Part shown: positions 1-8,949 of the stretch, one piece after another | Position numbering within the stretch: position 1 is the stretch's first letter | How the letters are laid out: each line of letters starts with the position of its first letter | NCBI GenBank assembly: GCA_017457155.1 | Contig: JAFTHZ010000016.1 | Coordinates: 56,097-120,096 of the forward strand | Reading direction: 5' to 3' | Length of the DNA: 64,000 nucleotides | Source: Ruminococcus sp. | Lineage (GTDB): Bacteria > Bacillota > Clostridia > Oscillospirales > Acutalibacteraceae | Notes under the pieces: model-generated | Databases searched by the model: none | Seen by the model: only the letters and a program-made list of their open reading frames with translations | Told to the model about the DNA's origin: nothing | Made by a program: the position numbers and the translations under genes

Positions 1-266
1 TTGACAACTGCAACAGGGAATCCGAATCTGTCCAAATATTTTTTATTGACACCCTTGGTTGTAGCAAGCACGCTATGGATGATGGTCCTGACACAGTGGT
101 TGTATCTTAGGTAGATAACCAGTGTCACAAGGATTCCTGCAAAGGCGATGGTGCTCTGGACTGCAAATATTGTTTTGCTGTAAAACAATGATGCAACAGC
201 GCTGAGCAACATCACCACACAGAAAAGTGCCAAATAAGGTAATATCAGCTTTGATTTATTTTTCAT
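1..266 (-). CDS. gdpP: GdpP-like cyclic-di-AMP phosphodiesterase, N-terminal fragment
   Basis: Only the first ~88 residues are in the window; the gene runs off the left edge. The visible part starts with a lysine-rich stretch, then two hydrophobic helices (roughly residues 6-30 and 33-55), followed by a sequence ending YLDRFGFPVAV. This matches the start of the degenerate PAS domain that follows the membrane anchor in GdpP/YybT proteins, which hydrolyse c-di-AMP through a downstream DHH-DHHA1 domain. The ATG at 266 is chosen because GGAGGA lies 6-7 bases upstream; an ATG at 272 abuts that RBS. The gene follows the RNase J gene by about 80 bases, so cotranscription is likely. The family call rests on the N-terminus alone. 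Confidence 0.65.
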   Translation of the reverse strand, partial: MKNKSKLILPYLALFCVVMLLSAVASLFYSKTIFAVQSTIAFAGILVTLVIYLRYNHCVRTIIHSVLATTKGVNKKYLDRFGFPVAVV

Positions 267-347
267 ACTCATTCCTCCGCTTTCTGCGAAAGCTCCCGAG
301 GGACAGATACCCTTATATCACATCCCTAGGGAAACATCTCCTATCCA

Positions 348-2237
348 TCAGACCTCCATCAGGATAGGCAGTATCATAGGATAGCGTCCTGTGCTCTTGC
401 TGATGCATGATGACACAGCGTCCTTGATTTTGTTCTTGATAACGCCCCACTCATGAATGTTTCTGTCGGCACAATCCTCCAGAACATTCAGAGCAATATG
501 GCGAATCTCATCAAGCAGGGACTCGCTCTCCTTCACATATACAAATCCTCTGGAAACAATATCGGGACCGCTGATAACGTGTCCGTCGTATACATCCAGG
601 GATGCAACTACAATAATAAGTCCGTCCTGTCCAAGGTGCTTTCTGTCGCGAAGGACGATGCTTCCCACATCACCTACACCCAGACCATCAACAAACACCT
701 TGCCTGCGGGTACAGGCTCCAGCTCCTTCATATAATCCTCGTGGAGCTCAAGGCACTTTCCGTTGTCGCCAATATATACGTTCTCCTTGGGAACGCCCAT
801 GGACACCGCAAGGTTGCGATGACTGCGCAGATGCTTCTGCTCACCGTGAACAGGGATAAAGTACTTAGGCTTTGTCAGACACTGAATGATCTTCAGCTCC
901 TCCTGACAGGCGTGGCCCGAAACATGAACCTCATACATAGACTCATAGATAACCTCACAGCCACGCTTGAGAAGCTCGTCAACAACATTACCGACGGTTC
1001 TCTCGTTGCCGGGAATGGGGTTTGCAGAGATAATGATGCAGTCACCCTCTCCCACAGACACCTTACGATGGTCAGAGTATGCCATACGTGAAAGTGCAGA
1101 CATGGGCTCGCCCTGGCTGCCTGTGGTGATGAGCACTACCTGCTCGGGAGGATACTTTGACAGCATATCAATATCGATGAGCACTCCTGCGGGGATATCA
1201 AGGTATCCCAGCTCAGACGCAACGGACATATAGTTGACCATGCTCCTGCCTGAGAAAGCAACCTTTCTGCCATATTTGTGGGCGCAGTTTATGATAGACT
1301 GCACACGTCCCACATTAGAGGCAAAGGTAGCTATAATGATACGCTTCTTCATAGCATTCTTGAACAGATAGTCAAAGCTCTCAGACACGGTCTGCTCGGT
1401 GGGAGTATTGCCGGGTCGGGAGGCATTGGTACTGTCTGCCAGCAAACAAAGAACACCCTCACTTCCAAGCCTTGCAAATGTGCTCAGGTCAATGGGACCG
1501 CCCCAGGTGGGGGTATAGTCAACCTTGAAGTCACCTGTGTGGACAATGGTACCAGCAGGGGTATGCAGTGCAATTGCCACAGCATCGGGAATGGAATGAT
1601 TGACGTGTATAAACTCAATCTCCATACAACCCAGCTTGATTCTCTCACCCGGCTTCACTTCATGAAGCTCGGCAGGCTTGGGAAGGCTGTGCTCACGGAG
1701 CTTGTTGCCTATGATGCCGTTTGTCAGGGATGTGGAGTATATGGGAACACTCATCTTGCCCAGCAGGTACGGAAGACCGCCGATGTGGTCCTCGTGGGCA
1801 TGGGTTATGATGATACCCCTGAGCTTATCTTTGTTCTGCTCAACATAGGTGAAATCAGGGATAACCAGGTCAACACCCAGCATATCGCCGTCAGGGAATG
1901 CCATACCGCAATCCACCATCACCATATCTCCCATACACTCAAAAAGGGTAATGTTCTTTCCGATTTCGTTGAGTCCTCCCAGGAACATTACGCGCACAGA
2001 AGGCTTGGGTGCCTTCTGAACAGTCTTTTTCTTACTGCTCTTATGGTAAGAGGGAGAGTAGGTTTTTCTCTTGTTCTGTTTTTTGGGAGCAGAGTTGCTG
2101 CTTTTTCCGGAGGTCTTTGCAGCGGTCTTTGATGTAGCTGCATTGCCTTTGGCAGCGGTCTTTTTCTTCTGGCCTGAAGCTTTGTTATTCTTCGGTTTCT
2201 TGTAATTTTCTTTGTTAGAATTATTATTCTGACTCAC
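348..2237 (-). CDS. rnj: Ribonuclease J
   Basis: Metallo-beta-lactamase/beta-CASP ribonuclease with 5'-3' exo- and endonuclease activity, central to mRNA decay and rRNA maturation in Bacillota. The metal motif HAHEDHIGG, the later HTGDFKVD, the beta-CASP motifs (SGRSM, SANPIPGNE) and the VHVSGHA/PVHGE motifs are all present. The GTG at 2237 has GGAGG six bases upstream and gives 629 residues. The first ~80 residues are a Lys/Ser/Asn/Ala-rich, probably disordered extension that most RNase J proteins lack; it could be an RNA- or partner-binding tail. A consensus promoter lies ~180 bases upstream, giving a long structured leader. The gdpP-like gene follows. Confidence 0.95.
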   Translation of the reverse strand: MSQNNNSNKENYKKPKNNKASGQKKKTAAKGNAATSKTAAKTSGKSSNSAPKKQNKRKTYSPSYHKSSKKKTVQKAPKPSVRVMFLGGLNEIGKNITLFECMGDMVMVDCGMAFPDGDMLGVDLVIPDFTYVEQNKDKLRGIIITHAHEDHIGGLPYLLGKMSVPIYSTSLTNGIIGNKLREHSLPKPAELHEVKPGERIKLGCMEIEFIHVNHSIPDAVAIALHTPAGTIVHTGDFKVDYTPTWGGPIDLSTFARLGSEGVLCLLADSTNASRPGNTPTEQTVSESFDYLFKNAMKKRIIIATFASNVGRVQSIINCAHKYGRKVAFSGRSMVNYMSVASELGYLDIPAGVLIDIDMLSKYPPEQVVLITTGSQGEPMSALSRMAYSDHRKVSVGEGDCIIISANPIPGNERTVGNVVDELLKRGCEVIYESMYEVHVSGHACQEELKIIQCLTKPKYFIPVHGEQKHLRSHRNLAVSMGVPKENVYIGDNGKCLELHEDYMKELEPVPAGKVFVDGLGVGDVGSIVLRDRKHLGQDGLIIVVASLDVYDGHVISGPDIVSRGFVYVKESESLLDEIRHIALNVLEDCADRNIHEWGVIKNKIKDAVSSCISKSTGRYPMILPILMEV

Positions 2238-2420
2238 TTTAATCCTCCAATTCTGAATCGTCAACTGTAATCCAAGCTAAGATTATTCAATAAATATATC
2301 ACGGGGTGCACTCCCCGAAATCCGTCATAAATGGGGTGGAAAACCCTGCTGTTTCCCACATTGTACTCTTGAATAAATGCCAAAAAAGCATATATGTACC
2401 TAATATAACTATTCCATTTT
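2238..2420 (-). promoter_or_regulatory. Long structured 5' leader of RNase J mRNA
   Basis: From the predicted start near 2414 to the GTG at 2237 is ~177 nt. It contains a GC-rich palindrome (CGGGGTGCACTCCCCG at about 2313-2328) and a second possible stem around GTGGGAAA...TTTCCAC (about 2337-2360). No reading frame of note. Regulatory use is inferred. Confidence 0.45.
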
Positions 2421-2449
2421 ATTGTACCCCTTTATCCATTTTATGTCAA
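2421..2449 (-). promoter_or_regulatory. Promoter of RNase J gene
   Basis: On the minus strand TTGACA (2449-2444) is followed after 17 bases by TACAAT (2426-2421), a near-consensus SigA-type promoter. Confidence 0.75.
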
Positions 2450-2540
2450 GGCAGGATTGGATAATTAATACCACTAATAATTACCGTATTTGTGATAATC
2501 ATAGTATTACATATAATATGAAAAATATTCTTTATAAAGG

Positions 2541-2568
2541 TTGCAAATGGAATTTTCGGTGGTATAAT
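2541..2568 (+). promoter_or_regulatory. Promoter of rnhA-nifS-nifU
   Basis: TTGCAA (2541-2546), a 16-base spacer and TATAAT (2563-2568) lie ahead of rnhA. This promoter is divergent from the RNase J promoter. The start point would be near 2574. Confidence 0.7.
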
Positions 2569-2571
2569 ATA

Positions 2572-2604
2572 GGGTGGTAAGCGTTTAGCATATGCTAACC
2601 ACCC
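2572..2604 (+). promoter_or_regulatory. 5'-terminal hairpin/palindrome in rnhA leader
   Basis: A perfect 14-base palindrome, TTAGCATATGCTAA (2585-2598), is bracketed by GGGTGG (2572-2577) and CCACCC (2599-2604). As RNA it would form a bulged hairpin at the very 5' end of the transcript; as DNA it could be an operator just downstream of the start site. Function unknown. Confidence 0.4.
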
Positions 2605-2651
2605 ATAAACACCCTGTTGTCAGGGTAGCCCACTGAGAGGAGGTCCCGCTT

Positions 2652-3089
2652 ATGAAGCAGGTCGAAATATTCACTGACGGAGCCTGCAGCGGTAATCCCG
2701 GCCCCGGCGGTTGGGGTGCAATACTCCGATACAAGGGCACCGAGAAAGAAATCTCCGGCGGAGAAACCAACACCACCAACAACCGTATGGAGCTGCTGGC
2801 GGTTATCAACGCCCTGGAGATGCTCAAAGAACCCTGTGCAGTCACCCTGTACTCAGACTCCCAGTATGTATGCAACGCGCTGGAAAGAGGCTGGGCAAAG
2901 AACTGGCAGAAAAACGGATGGATGAGAAACCGCAAGGAACCTGCCCTGAATCCTGATCTTTGGGAGCGACTTCTCTCCCTATATGACAAGCATCAGGTCA
3001 CCGTTGTATGGGTCCGCGGTCATGCAGGTCATCCTGAGAATGAGCGTTGCGACAAGCTTGCTGTTGCACAGGCTCAGAGATTCAGCTGA
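2652..3089 (+). CDS. rnhA: Ribonuclease HI
   Basis: Removes RNA from RNA-DNA hybrids. At 145 residues it has the usual size of bacterial RNase HI. The catalytic carboxylates are in [13 protein letters not shown] (Asp near residue 8), NRMEL (Glu), YSDSQYV (Asp), and the [15 protein letters not shown] segment near the C-terminus that carries the flexible His and the last Asp. The helical handle region ([16 protein letters not shown]) is present. The ATG at 2652 follows GAGAGGAGG by about nine bases. It is first in a plus-strand group with nifS and nifU; the link to iron-sulfur genes looks incidental. Confidence 0.96.
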   Translation: MKQVEIFTDGACSGNPGPGGWGAILRYKGTEKEISGGETNTTNNRMELLAVINALEMLKEPCAVTLYSDSQYVCNALERGWAKNWQKNGWMRNRKEPALNPDLWERLLSLYDKHQVTVVWVRGHAGHPENERCDKLAVAQAQRFS

Positions 3090-3139
3090 GGATAATCCCC
3101 CCTCTGCTGTGCACAATACCCTATGCAAGGAGGATATAT

Positions 3140-4315
3140 ATGAAAATATACGCTGATAATGCAGCAACCACCGCATTATCGCCCAAGGTTCTGGAGGCAA
3201 TGACCCCCTATCTCACAGAGATATACGGCAACCCCTCCAGCTTATATCAGATCGGCGCAGTAGCAAAGGATGCTGTTGAGAGCTCCCGCGAGACTGTTGC
3301 AAAGCTCATCGGAGCAAAGAACCCTAACGAGATCTACTTTACATCAGGCGGATCCGAAGCCGACAACTGGGCTATCAAAGGTGTCTGCAAAGCCCTGAAG
3401 AACAAGGGTAAAAACCACATCATCACCTCAAAGTTTGAGCATCATGCAGTGCTTCATGTTTGTGAGTCCATGGAAAAGGAAGGTTTTGAGGTCACATATC
3501 TGGATGTGTATGAGGATGGACTCGTCAGACCTGAGGACGTAAAGGCCGCCATCCGTCCCGAAACCGCCCTGGTCACAATTATGTACGCAAACAACGAGAT
3601 CGGCACTGTTCAGCCCATCGCAGAGATTGGAAAAATCTGCCGCGAGGCAAAGGTACTCTTCCACACAGACGCTGTTCAGGCTGTAGGTAATGTTCCCATA
3701 AATGTTGAGGAAGAGTGTATTGATCTGCTCTCCCTCACTGCTCACAAGTTCCACGGTCCCAAGGGCTGCGGCGCGCTGTATGTGAGAAAGGGTGTTCTTA
3801 TCCGCAACCTCATCGAGGGCGGTGCACAGGAACGCTCAAGAAGAGCAGGAACTGAGAACGTAGCAGGCATTGTAGGACTCGCAAAGGCTATGGAACTGGC
3901 AATCGGCTCCATGGAGGACAGAGCCGAAAAGCTCACAAAAATGAGAGACCGACTCATTGACGGACTCCTCTCAACCATAGAGCGTTCCCGCCTCAACGGC
4001 AGCCGTGAGCACCGACTCCCCGGAAACATCAACATGTGCTTCGAGGGTATTGAGGGCGAGAGCCTCCTGCTTAAGCTGGATCTGGCAGGTGTCAGCGCAT
4101 CCTCAGGCTCAGCATGCACATCAGGAAGTCTGGACCCCAGCCATGTGCTTCTGTCTCTGGGACTTCCCCACGAGATCGCACACGGAAGCTTGAGACTCTC
4201 TTTCAGCGATGACAACACAGAAGAGCATATTGATTATCTGCTGAAGGTTATCCCCGAAACAGTAGAGTACCTTCGCAGTTTCTCTCCCCTTTGGGATAAG
4301 ATAAAGAGCGAATAA
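3140..4315 (+). CDS. nifS: Cysteine desulfurase, NifS/IscS family
   Basis: PLP enzyme that moves sulfur from cysteine to an active-site cysteine persulfide for iron-sulfur cluster assembly. It starts [11 protein letters not shown], typical of the NifS group. The PLP lysine is in [14 protein letters not shown] and the sulfur-carrying cysteine in [17 protein letters not shown] near residue 325. AAGGAGG lies before the ATG at 3140, giving 391 residues; a longer frame reaching back into rnhA has no such support. nifU follows after 18 bases, which is the standard clostridial NifS-NifU pair. Confidence 0.95.
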   Translation: MKIYADNAATTALSPKVLEAMTPYLTEIYGNPSSLYQIGAVAKDAVESSRETVAKLIGAKNPNEIYFTSGGSEADNWAIKGVCKALKNKGKNHIITSKFEHHAVLHVCESMEKEGFEVTYLDVYEDGLVRPEDVKAAIRPETALVTIMYANNEIGTVQPIAEIGKICREAKVLFHTDAVQAVGNVPINVEEECIDLLSLTAHKFHGPKGCGALYVRKGVLIRNLIEGGAQERSRRAGTENVAGIVGLAKAMELAIGSMEDRAEKLTKMRDRLIDGLLSTIERSRLNGSREHRLPGNINMCFEGIEGESLLLKLDLAGVSASSGSACTSGSLDPSHVLLSLGLPHEIAHGSLRLSFSDDNTEEHIDYLLKVIPETVEYLRSFSPLWDKIKSE

Positions 4316-4333
4316 TTCTTAGGAGGAATATAA

Positions 4334-4780
4334 ATGGCATATTCAGAGAAGGTTATGGACCATTTCGCCAATCCTCGTAATGTAGGCGAAATTCCCGATG
4401 CCTCAGGTGTAGGCGAGGTTGGAAACTCCAAGTGCGGAGACATTATGAGAATGTACATCAAGGTTGAGGGCAACGTCATCACCGACTGTAAGTTCAAGAC
4501 CTTTGGTTGCGGAGCTGCAATTGCAACCAGCTCTATGGCAACAGAGCTCATCAAGGGCAAGACTATTGACGAGGCGCTGAAGCTGACAAACAAAGCAGTT
4601 ATGGAAGCACTGGATGGCCTTCCTCCAGTGAAGGTTCACTGCTCTGTGCTGGCTGAGCAGGCAATCAAAGCTGCCCTGTCTGACTACTACACCAGACTGG
4701 GTGTAGACCCCACCCCCATCGTGGGAGTAATCCAGGAGTGCGATCACGACCACGGATGTGGATGCGAGAGCTGCAACTGA
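4334..4780 (+). CDS. nifU: Iron-sulfur cluster scaffold, NifU/IscU type
   Basis: Scaffold on which clusters are built with sulfur from the adjacent NifS. The three conserved ligand cysteines appear in NSKCGD, FKTFGCGAAIA and KVHCSVLAEQA. Its 148 residues match the N-terminal IscU-like domain of NifU, without the ferredoxin or C-terminal NFU domains. The tail is unusual, ending in a His/Cys-rich segment (CDHDHGCGCESCN) that could bind metal. The ATG is preceded by AGGAGG. An intrinsic terminator follows. Confidence 0.95.
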   Translation: MAYSEKVMDHFANPRNVGEIPDASGVGEVGNSKCGDIMRMYIKVEGNVITDCKFKTFGCGAAIATSSMATELIKGKTIDEALKLTNKAVMEALDGLPPVKVHCSVLAEQAIKAALSDYYTRLGVDPTPIVGVIQECDHDHGCGCESCN

Positions 4781-4796
4781 TAATTTAGCTGTACAG

Positions 4797-4831
4797 AACA
4801 CCGTCTGCATATTCTGCAGATGGTGTTTTTT
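4797..4831 (+). terminator. Terminator after nifU
   Basis: AACACCGTCTGCA pairs with TGCAGATGGTGTT (one mismatch region), followed by a run of T. Confidence 0.85.
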
Positions 4832-4846
4832 AATATCAAAACAAGC

Positions 4847-4884
4847 AAAAAAAAGCCGTCCCTGATCATAGACCGGGGACGGCT
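4847..4884 (-). terminator. Terminator after nrdR
   Basis: AGCCGTCCC...GGGGACGGCT stem; the run of A at 4847-4854 is the T-tract on the minus strand. Confidence 0.85.
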
Positions 4885-4928
4885 ATCTAATTCCACTTTT
4901 CTCTCAAGTCGGAACAATATTCAATTCA

Positions 4929-5387
4929 TCAGGACTGAGCCTTGCGCAGACGGTTGAGCTCCTCCATAAATGTATCTGTGTCCTCAAAGTTCTTATACAC
5001 AGATGCAAAACGTATGTAGGCTACCTTGTCCACTTCTTTCAGAAGCTCCATAACAAGCTCACCAATATGCTGAGATGTGACCTCCCTGTCATATCCACTC
5101 TGGAGCTTGGACTCGATAGTATCTACCATACCCTCAATCTGGTCGATGGAAATGGGGCGCTTCTCGCATGCACGGAGGAATCCGCCCATAAGCTTGCTGC
5201 GATTGAAAACCTCACGGGATTTGTCTCTCTTGACAACCACAATGGGCACTGTCTCGATTATCTCGTGAGTAGTAAAACGCTTGGCACAGCTGAGGCATTC
5301 TCTGCGACGACGGATGCGCTCGCCATCATCCGCAGGACGAGAGTCGATAACCTTACTTTCTTCAAATCCGCAAAAAGGACATTTCAT
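4929..5387 (-). CDS. nrdR: Transcriptional repressor NrdR
   Basis: ATP/dATP-sensing repressor of ribonucleotide reductase genes. It has the N-terminal zinc ribbon (CPFCG...CLSCAKRF), followed by an ATP-cone domain ([20 protein letters not shown] onward). The size (152 residues) is standard. The ATG at 5387 is chosen because NrdR proteins begin M(K/R)CPFC; an ATG six codons upstream exists. No reductase gene is in the window, so its targets lie elsewhere. It has its own promoter and terminator, suggesting a single-gene transcript. Confidence 0.95.
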   Translation of the reverse strand: MKCPFCGFEESKVIDSRPADDGERIRRRRECLSCAKRFTTHEIIETVPIVVVKRDKSREVFNRSKLMGGFLRACEKRPISIDQIEGMVDTIESKLQSGYDREVTSQHIGELVMELLKEVDKVAYIRFASVYKNFEDTDTFMEELNRLRKAQS

Positions 5388-5430
5388 ATATATTCCACTC
5401 CACATATAGTATTTATTATTCTATATAAAA

Positions 5431-5458
5431 ATTATAACACAATATTTAGTAAATTCAA
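5431..5458 (-). promoter_or_regulatory. Promoter of nrdR
   Basis: TTGAAT (5458-5453), 16 bases, TATAAT (5436-5431) on the minus strand. Confidence 0.65.
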
Positions 5459-5503
5459 GTTACTATTTTTTAAGAATTGTTACAGAGTGTAAAATTTTTG
5501 ACA

Positions 5504-5534
5504 AAAAAACAGACTTCCTGTTACAAGGAAGTCT
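5504..5534 (-). terminator. Terminator after the 5560-5994 gene
   Basis: AGACTTCCT...AGGAAGTCT stem (5511-5534) with A-tract at 5504-5510, read on the minus strand. Confidence 0.8.
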
Positions 5535-5559
5535 ATGTTTCGTAAATATACTGCAATAC

Positions 5560-5994
5560 TTAATCGTTTTTATCTCCGGGCTCACGTTTTTTCAGAAGAT
5601 GAGTGTCATACAAACATACAACCACCATACATACTATACCAAGCACGCCCAGGATATAATCCATAACAAAGGAGCCTATGGGAACACTGCTCATAACCTT
5701 GTTATACATTCCAAGCAGCTGAATCACCCACAGCATACCCACAACTATATCCAGAAGGGGCTCGGGGGATTTTGCTGCACGACGAATAAAAACCACTATC
5801 GCGGTACATGTGCCAAGGATTCCTGCCCAGGTATCAGAGACAAAAGCCTTGAAGGTAATTTCTGTGCCAACGCTGAAAACAGCTTCAGGGTCAGAACCGC
5901 CGTCAAGAATACTCAGCGAAATACCAAGAATCTGCAACACAAAGAAAACAATGCCTGCCACAAAGAAGAAAACTCCTATATCCTTTTTTCTCAT
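5560..5994 (-). CDS. Small integral membrane protein, unknown function
   Basis: I do not recognise this 144-residue protein. It has four hydrophobic segments: near residues 7-28 (preceded by MRKKD, positive inside), 50-70, 85-102 and 112-133, and ends in a charged tail (KKREPGDKND). There are no catalytic motifs. The ATG is preceded by GGAGGAATTTCT. It lies downstream of the dockerin amylase but is separated from it by that gene's terminator, and it has its own terminator. A structural or small transporter role cannot be told apart. Confidence 0.7.
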   Translation of the reverse strand: MRKKDIGVFFFVAGIVFFVLQILGISLSILDGGSDPEAVFSVGTEITFKAFVSDTWAGILGTCTAIVVFIRRAAKSPEPLLDIVVGMLWVIQLLGMYNKVMSSVPIGSFVMDYILGVLGIVCMVVVCLYDTHLLKKREPGDKND

Positions 5995-6125
5995 AGAAAT
6001 TCCTCCAAAGTAGTGAAATCCGCAGTAAAACTGCCTTTTAGATGATATTACAACATAATAATTCTCTTGTCAATAAAATACCACTAAACACCAATGAATT
6101 TCACACAATTGGAATATCCTATGGA

Positions 6126-6162
6126 CAAAAATCACCCTCGGGTGATATACGCCCGAGGGTGA
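6126..6162 (-). terminator. Terminator after the alpha-amylase gene
   Basis: Perfect 11-base stem TCACCCTCGGG/CCCGAGGGTGA with the minus-strand T-tract at 6131-6126. Confidence 0.9.
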
Positions 6163-6196
6163 GAATAAACTATTCAGTATTAATCAGTAATCTGAA

Positions 6197-8536
6197 TTAT
6201 GCGTATGTTCCGATGTCGGAATCAGGAAGCATCAGAGCAACCCACTTCTGAATTGCGGTAGCATCCTTAACGTTAACGTTGCCGCTGTTGTCAACATCAG
6301 CTGCTGCCTCGTTGTAAGAAGCAACCTCCATCAGAGCTACAACCTTCTGGATTGTAGTAGCATCCTTAACGTTAACTGTATTGTTACCATCAACGTCACC
6401 AACCATTACGCGATCAGGATCAGTAACGGGAGGCTTGCCCTGTGTCTCTGTAGGAGTTGTATCTGCGGGAGTTGAGGGAGTTGTGGGAGTTGTGGGCTTG
6501 TGATCATAGAAGGGGCAATCCCAGTAGCCTACTGTCCACTTACCATCTACACCTGAAGTATCCTTCATGTACATACCGATGCTGTCTGTAACTGTCAGGT
6601 CGATTGTCTGGTTAGAACCGCCGCCGGTACCGTTGTTGATGATGTAGCAGTCATACTCCTCAGGAACATAAGCAACGTACTGCTTCTCGCCGTAGTCGTT
6701 GTAACGTGCAAACTTCATCTCTCTGCCGGGCCATGCAAACTCGCACTCCTCTGTGCCCTGCTTCCAGCAGTAGTAATAAACTGTGCTCCAGTTAGAGCTA
6801 TTGGATGCGGAGTAAACAACAGTGTTGTAACCCTCAACTCTGGGATAGAGCTCATCATAAATCTCGATCTCCCAGGGATCATCGGGAAGCTCAGGGAATG
6901 TGGGAGCAACATCGTCCTCTGCATAGTAGATACATGCGATACCTGTTGCGCCGATGGAACCTGTGAGCATCTGGTCAGCAACTACGAACTCGTTGCCTGT
7001 GATAGCATCGATGTACTTACCATCTGCCAGAGTGTAGGTCTTCATGTTTACAGTCTTGACTGTGCCGGACAGGTTAACAAGAGTTGCACCCAGACCGCCA
7101 CGCTCGATGATTGCAACCTTATCAATGGTCTTGCAGTACTCGGAAGCGTTGCCGAAGTAGTTGTCGAACTGGTTAACAGCTGCAACCTCGGGTGTTGCCC
7201 AAGAAGTTACGTTTGCCTCACCAAGAACGATGTCTGCACAGATTTTCTCAATAGCTGCACGGTTTGCACCTGTTGCATCGTTGGGACGTGCAAAGTAAAC
7301 GCCTGTGATCTCCTGGCGAGCTGCTGTGAGAGCCCAGATCTTGTTTCTCTGCTGGATTGTCAGAGAGGATGTGCCGCCGTCGATGTATGTATCGTGGGAC
7401 TCGTTCCACTGGATAACGTTCTCTTTTGTGAAGTTAACAGTTGTGGGATCACAACCCTCTTTCTCAGACTTGTAGAAAGGAGTAGCGTTGCCGCCGTTGC
7501 CGCTCTTCTGAACAGCGTCCTTGATTGACCAGTAAGAAGAAGAGTCAGTAACGTCCATGAGCTCTGTATACTCGTGGAAGGGACGACCGTCGCCGCACTT
7601 GTTGAGAATCTCGCCGTATGCGTAGTTCTCCATGTCGGGATAGTTAGCTCTGAGCTTGAGGAGAGTGTTATCCCAGAAGTCAGATGCAAAGTATGTGTCG
7701 TGCTTTGTCTCGATGTGCTTTGCAGCGTCAAAACGGAAGCCGTCTGCGCCGGCCTCAACCAGCTCTACAAAGTAATCATAGATAGTATCCTGAACCAGCT
7801 TAGTCTCAGTTGCAAGGTCAGGAAGACCGGATGTACAATGCTGAGTCAGGTCCTCTTCGATGTCGTAATCGCTGTAGCCATCCCAGTAGTTCTCTTTGTA
7901 TGTCATGTTGACCCAAGGAGAGTGGAAAGCCTTTGCAGCAATGAGCTCGGGCTCGAACTCAATAGCTCTGGAGTTAACGTGATCCATAGGATCTGTGGAG
8001 GTGTTATCATAAACACCGATGTGGTCATCATCAGTACCCATGTGGTTGATAACTGCGTCAACGATAACCTTAAGACCAAGCTTATGAGCCTCTTCGATCA
8101 TCTTAACGAACTGAGCCTTTGTACCCAGAGCGTTGTCCTCAGACTCATTGAGCTGGAAACCTGCGGGCTGATAGAACATCCACCAACCGTTGGGAGCAAT
8201 GCCGTCAACTGCAGGCTCACAAACCTTAACATCCTTAGTGGGCATCTTGAGCTCGTTGGGAGGAGATACCTGGATAGTTGTGAAGCCCTGCTCAGCAACT
8301 GTCTCGAGATTTGCAATAATGTTCTCGTAGGACCAGTTCCAAGCCTGGATGATCTTACCTTCGTTTACAGTGTCAGTAAGACCGTAGTTGTTCTCAGCGG
8401 TGAGACCAGCGAGCATTTTCTCATACTCGTTGTAGTTAGTAGCTGCCTGTGCAGTGGGAGCAACGCCCAGAGATACTACGCAGGAAAGAACTACTACAAC
8501 CGCAAGAACTACGCTAAGTAATCTTTTTGCTTTCAT
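6197..8536 (-). CDS. Secreted GH13 alpha-amylase with CBM26-like module and C-terminal dockerin
   Basis: Endo-acting starch hydrolase. The order is a signal peptide (1-~32, MKAKRLLS... to AQA), a GH13 barrel with region I DAVINHMGT, nucleophile Asp in GFRFDAAKH (~268), acid/base Glu in YGEIL (~307) and region IV NESHD, a beta-sheet C domain, a starch-binding CBM26-like module (~575-675, aromatic-rich with YYYCWKQG and FAWPG), a Pro/Thr linker (~675-705) and a type I dockerin (~708-775). The dockerin has two calcium-loop repeats, GDVDGNNTVNVKDATTIQK and a VDNSGNVNVKDATAIQK match. The ATG at 8536 has GGAGG seven bases upstream. Expected outside the cell, docked to a cohesin protein. Confidence 0.95.
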   Translation of the reverse strand: MKAKRLLSVVLAVVVVLSCVVSLGVAPTAQAATNYNEYEKMLAGLTAENNYGLTDTVNEGKIIQAWNWSYENIIANLETVAEQGFTTIQVSPPNELKMPTKDVKVCEPAVDGIAPNGWWMFYQPAGFQLNESEDNALGTKAQFVKMIEEAHKLGLKVIVDAVINHMGTDDDHIGVYDNTSTDPMDHVNSRAIEFEPELIAAKAFHSPWVNMTYKENYWDGYSDYDIEEDLTQHCTSGLPDLATETKLVQDTIYDYFVELVEAGADGFRFDAAKHIETKHDTYFASDFWDNTLLKLRANYPDMENYAYGEILNKCGDGRPFHEYTELMDVTDSSSYWSIKDAVQKSGNGGNATPFYKSEKEGCDPTTVNFTKENVIQWNESHDTYIDGGTSSLTIQQRNKIWALTAARQEITGVYFARPNDATGANRAAIEKICADIVLGEANVTSWATPEVAAVNQFDNYFGNASEYCKTIDKVAIIERGGLGATLVNLSGTVKTVNMKTYTLADGKYIDAITGNEFVVADQMLTGSIGATGIACIYYAEDDVAPTFPELPDDPWEIEIYDELYPRVEGYNTVVYSASNSSNWSTVYYYCWKQGTEECEFAWPGREMKFARYNDYGEKQYVAYVPEEYDCYIINNGTGGGSNQTIDLTVTDSIGMYMKDTSGVDGKWTVGYWDCPFYDHKPTTPTTPSTPADTTPTETQGKPPVTDPDRVMVGDVDGNNTVNVKDATTIQKVVALMEVASYNEAAADVDNSGNVNVKDATAIQKWVALMLPDSDIGTYA

Positions 8537-8641
8537 CTGAAAAGCCTCCATTAATAAAATTTGTACCCGTCAGAAGTTGCAACCAGAATTGCGAGCCCCC
8601 AACAAGCGACGGCAATGCTTACCGCCACATTATACAGGATT
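8537..8641 (-). promoter_or_regulatory. Leader of the alpha-amylase mRNA
   Basis: About 100 nt from the predicted start to the ATG, without an ORF. It holds imperfect inverted repeats (GCGGTAAGCATTGCCG and GCAATTCTGGTTGC). Confidence 0.3.
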
Positions 8642-8670
8642 ATTATACAATAGAGATTCAGAAAAGACAA
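8642..8670 (-). promoter_or_regulatory. Promoter of the alpha-amylase gene
   Basis: TTGTCT (8670-8665), 17 bases, TATAAT (8647-8642) on the minus strand. From 8671 to 8890 I see no gene, only AT-rich sequence. Confidence 0.7.
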
Positions 8671-8890
8671 CAGTTTTTTGCCACAAACATATCCTTTTTT
8701 TATAAAAAGTGAGAAATTTGGAATAAATATGCAAAAGATAAAATATGCCATAGGGAACATAATAAAAAAGAAGAAAGATCGATTGTATAAGATTTAAATC
8801 CCCAAAATAACAACAAACAAACCCTGCAGATAATTCTGTCAGAAGAATCGGACTTTCCTACACTCACCCGAACAAATCCTTGTGTGGTGC

Positions 8891-8919
8891 TTGAAAAAAA
8901 CATAACACTATGGTATACT
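8891..8919 (+). promoter_or_regulatory. Promoter of the 8950-9327 gene
   Basis: TTGAAA (8891-8896), 17 bases, TATACT (8914-8919), 30 bases ahead of the start codon. Confidence 0.7.
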
Positions 8920-8949
8920 GCAATCATAATTTTCTTCGGAGATGACATA

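Noticed and set aside
453-2132. Several long plus-strand reading frames inside the RNase J gene
   Set aside because: They lie opposite a clear RNase J sequence, have no RBS and no family signatures; shadow frames.
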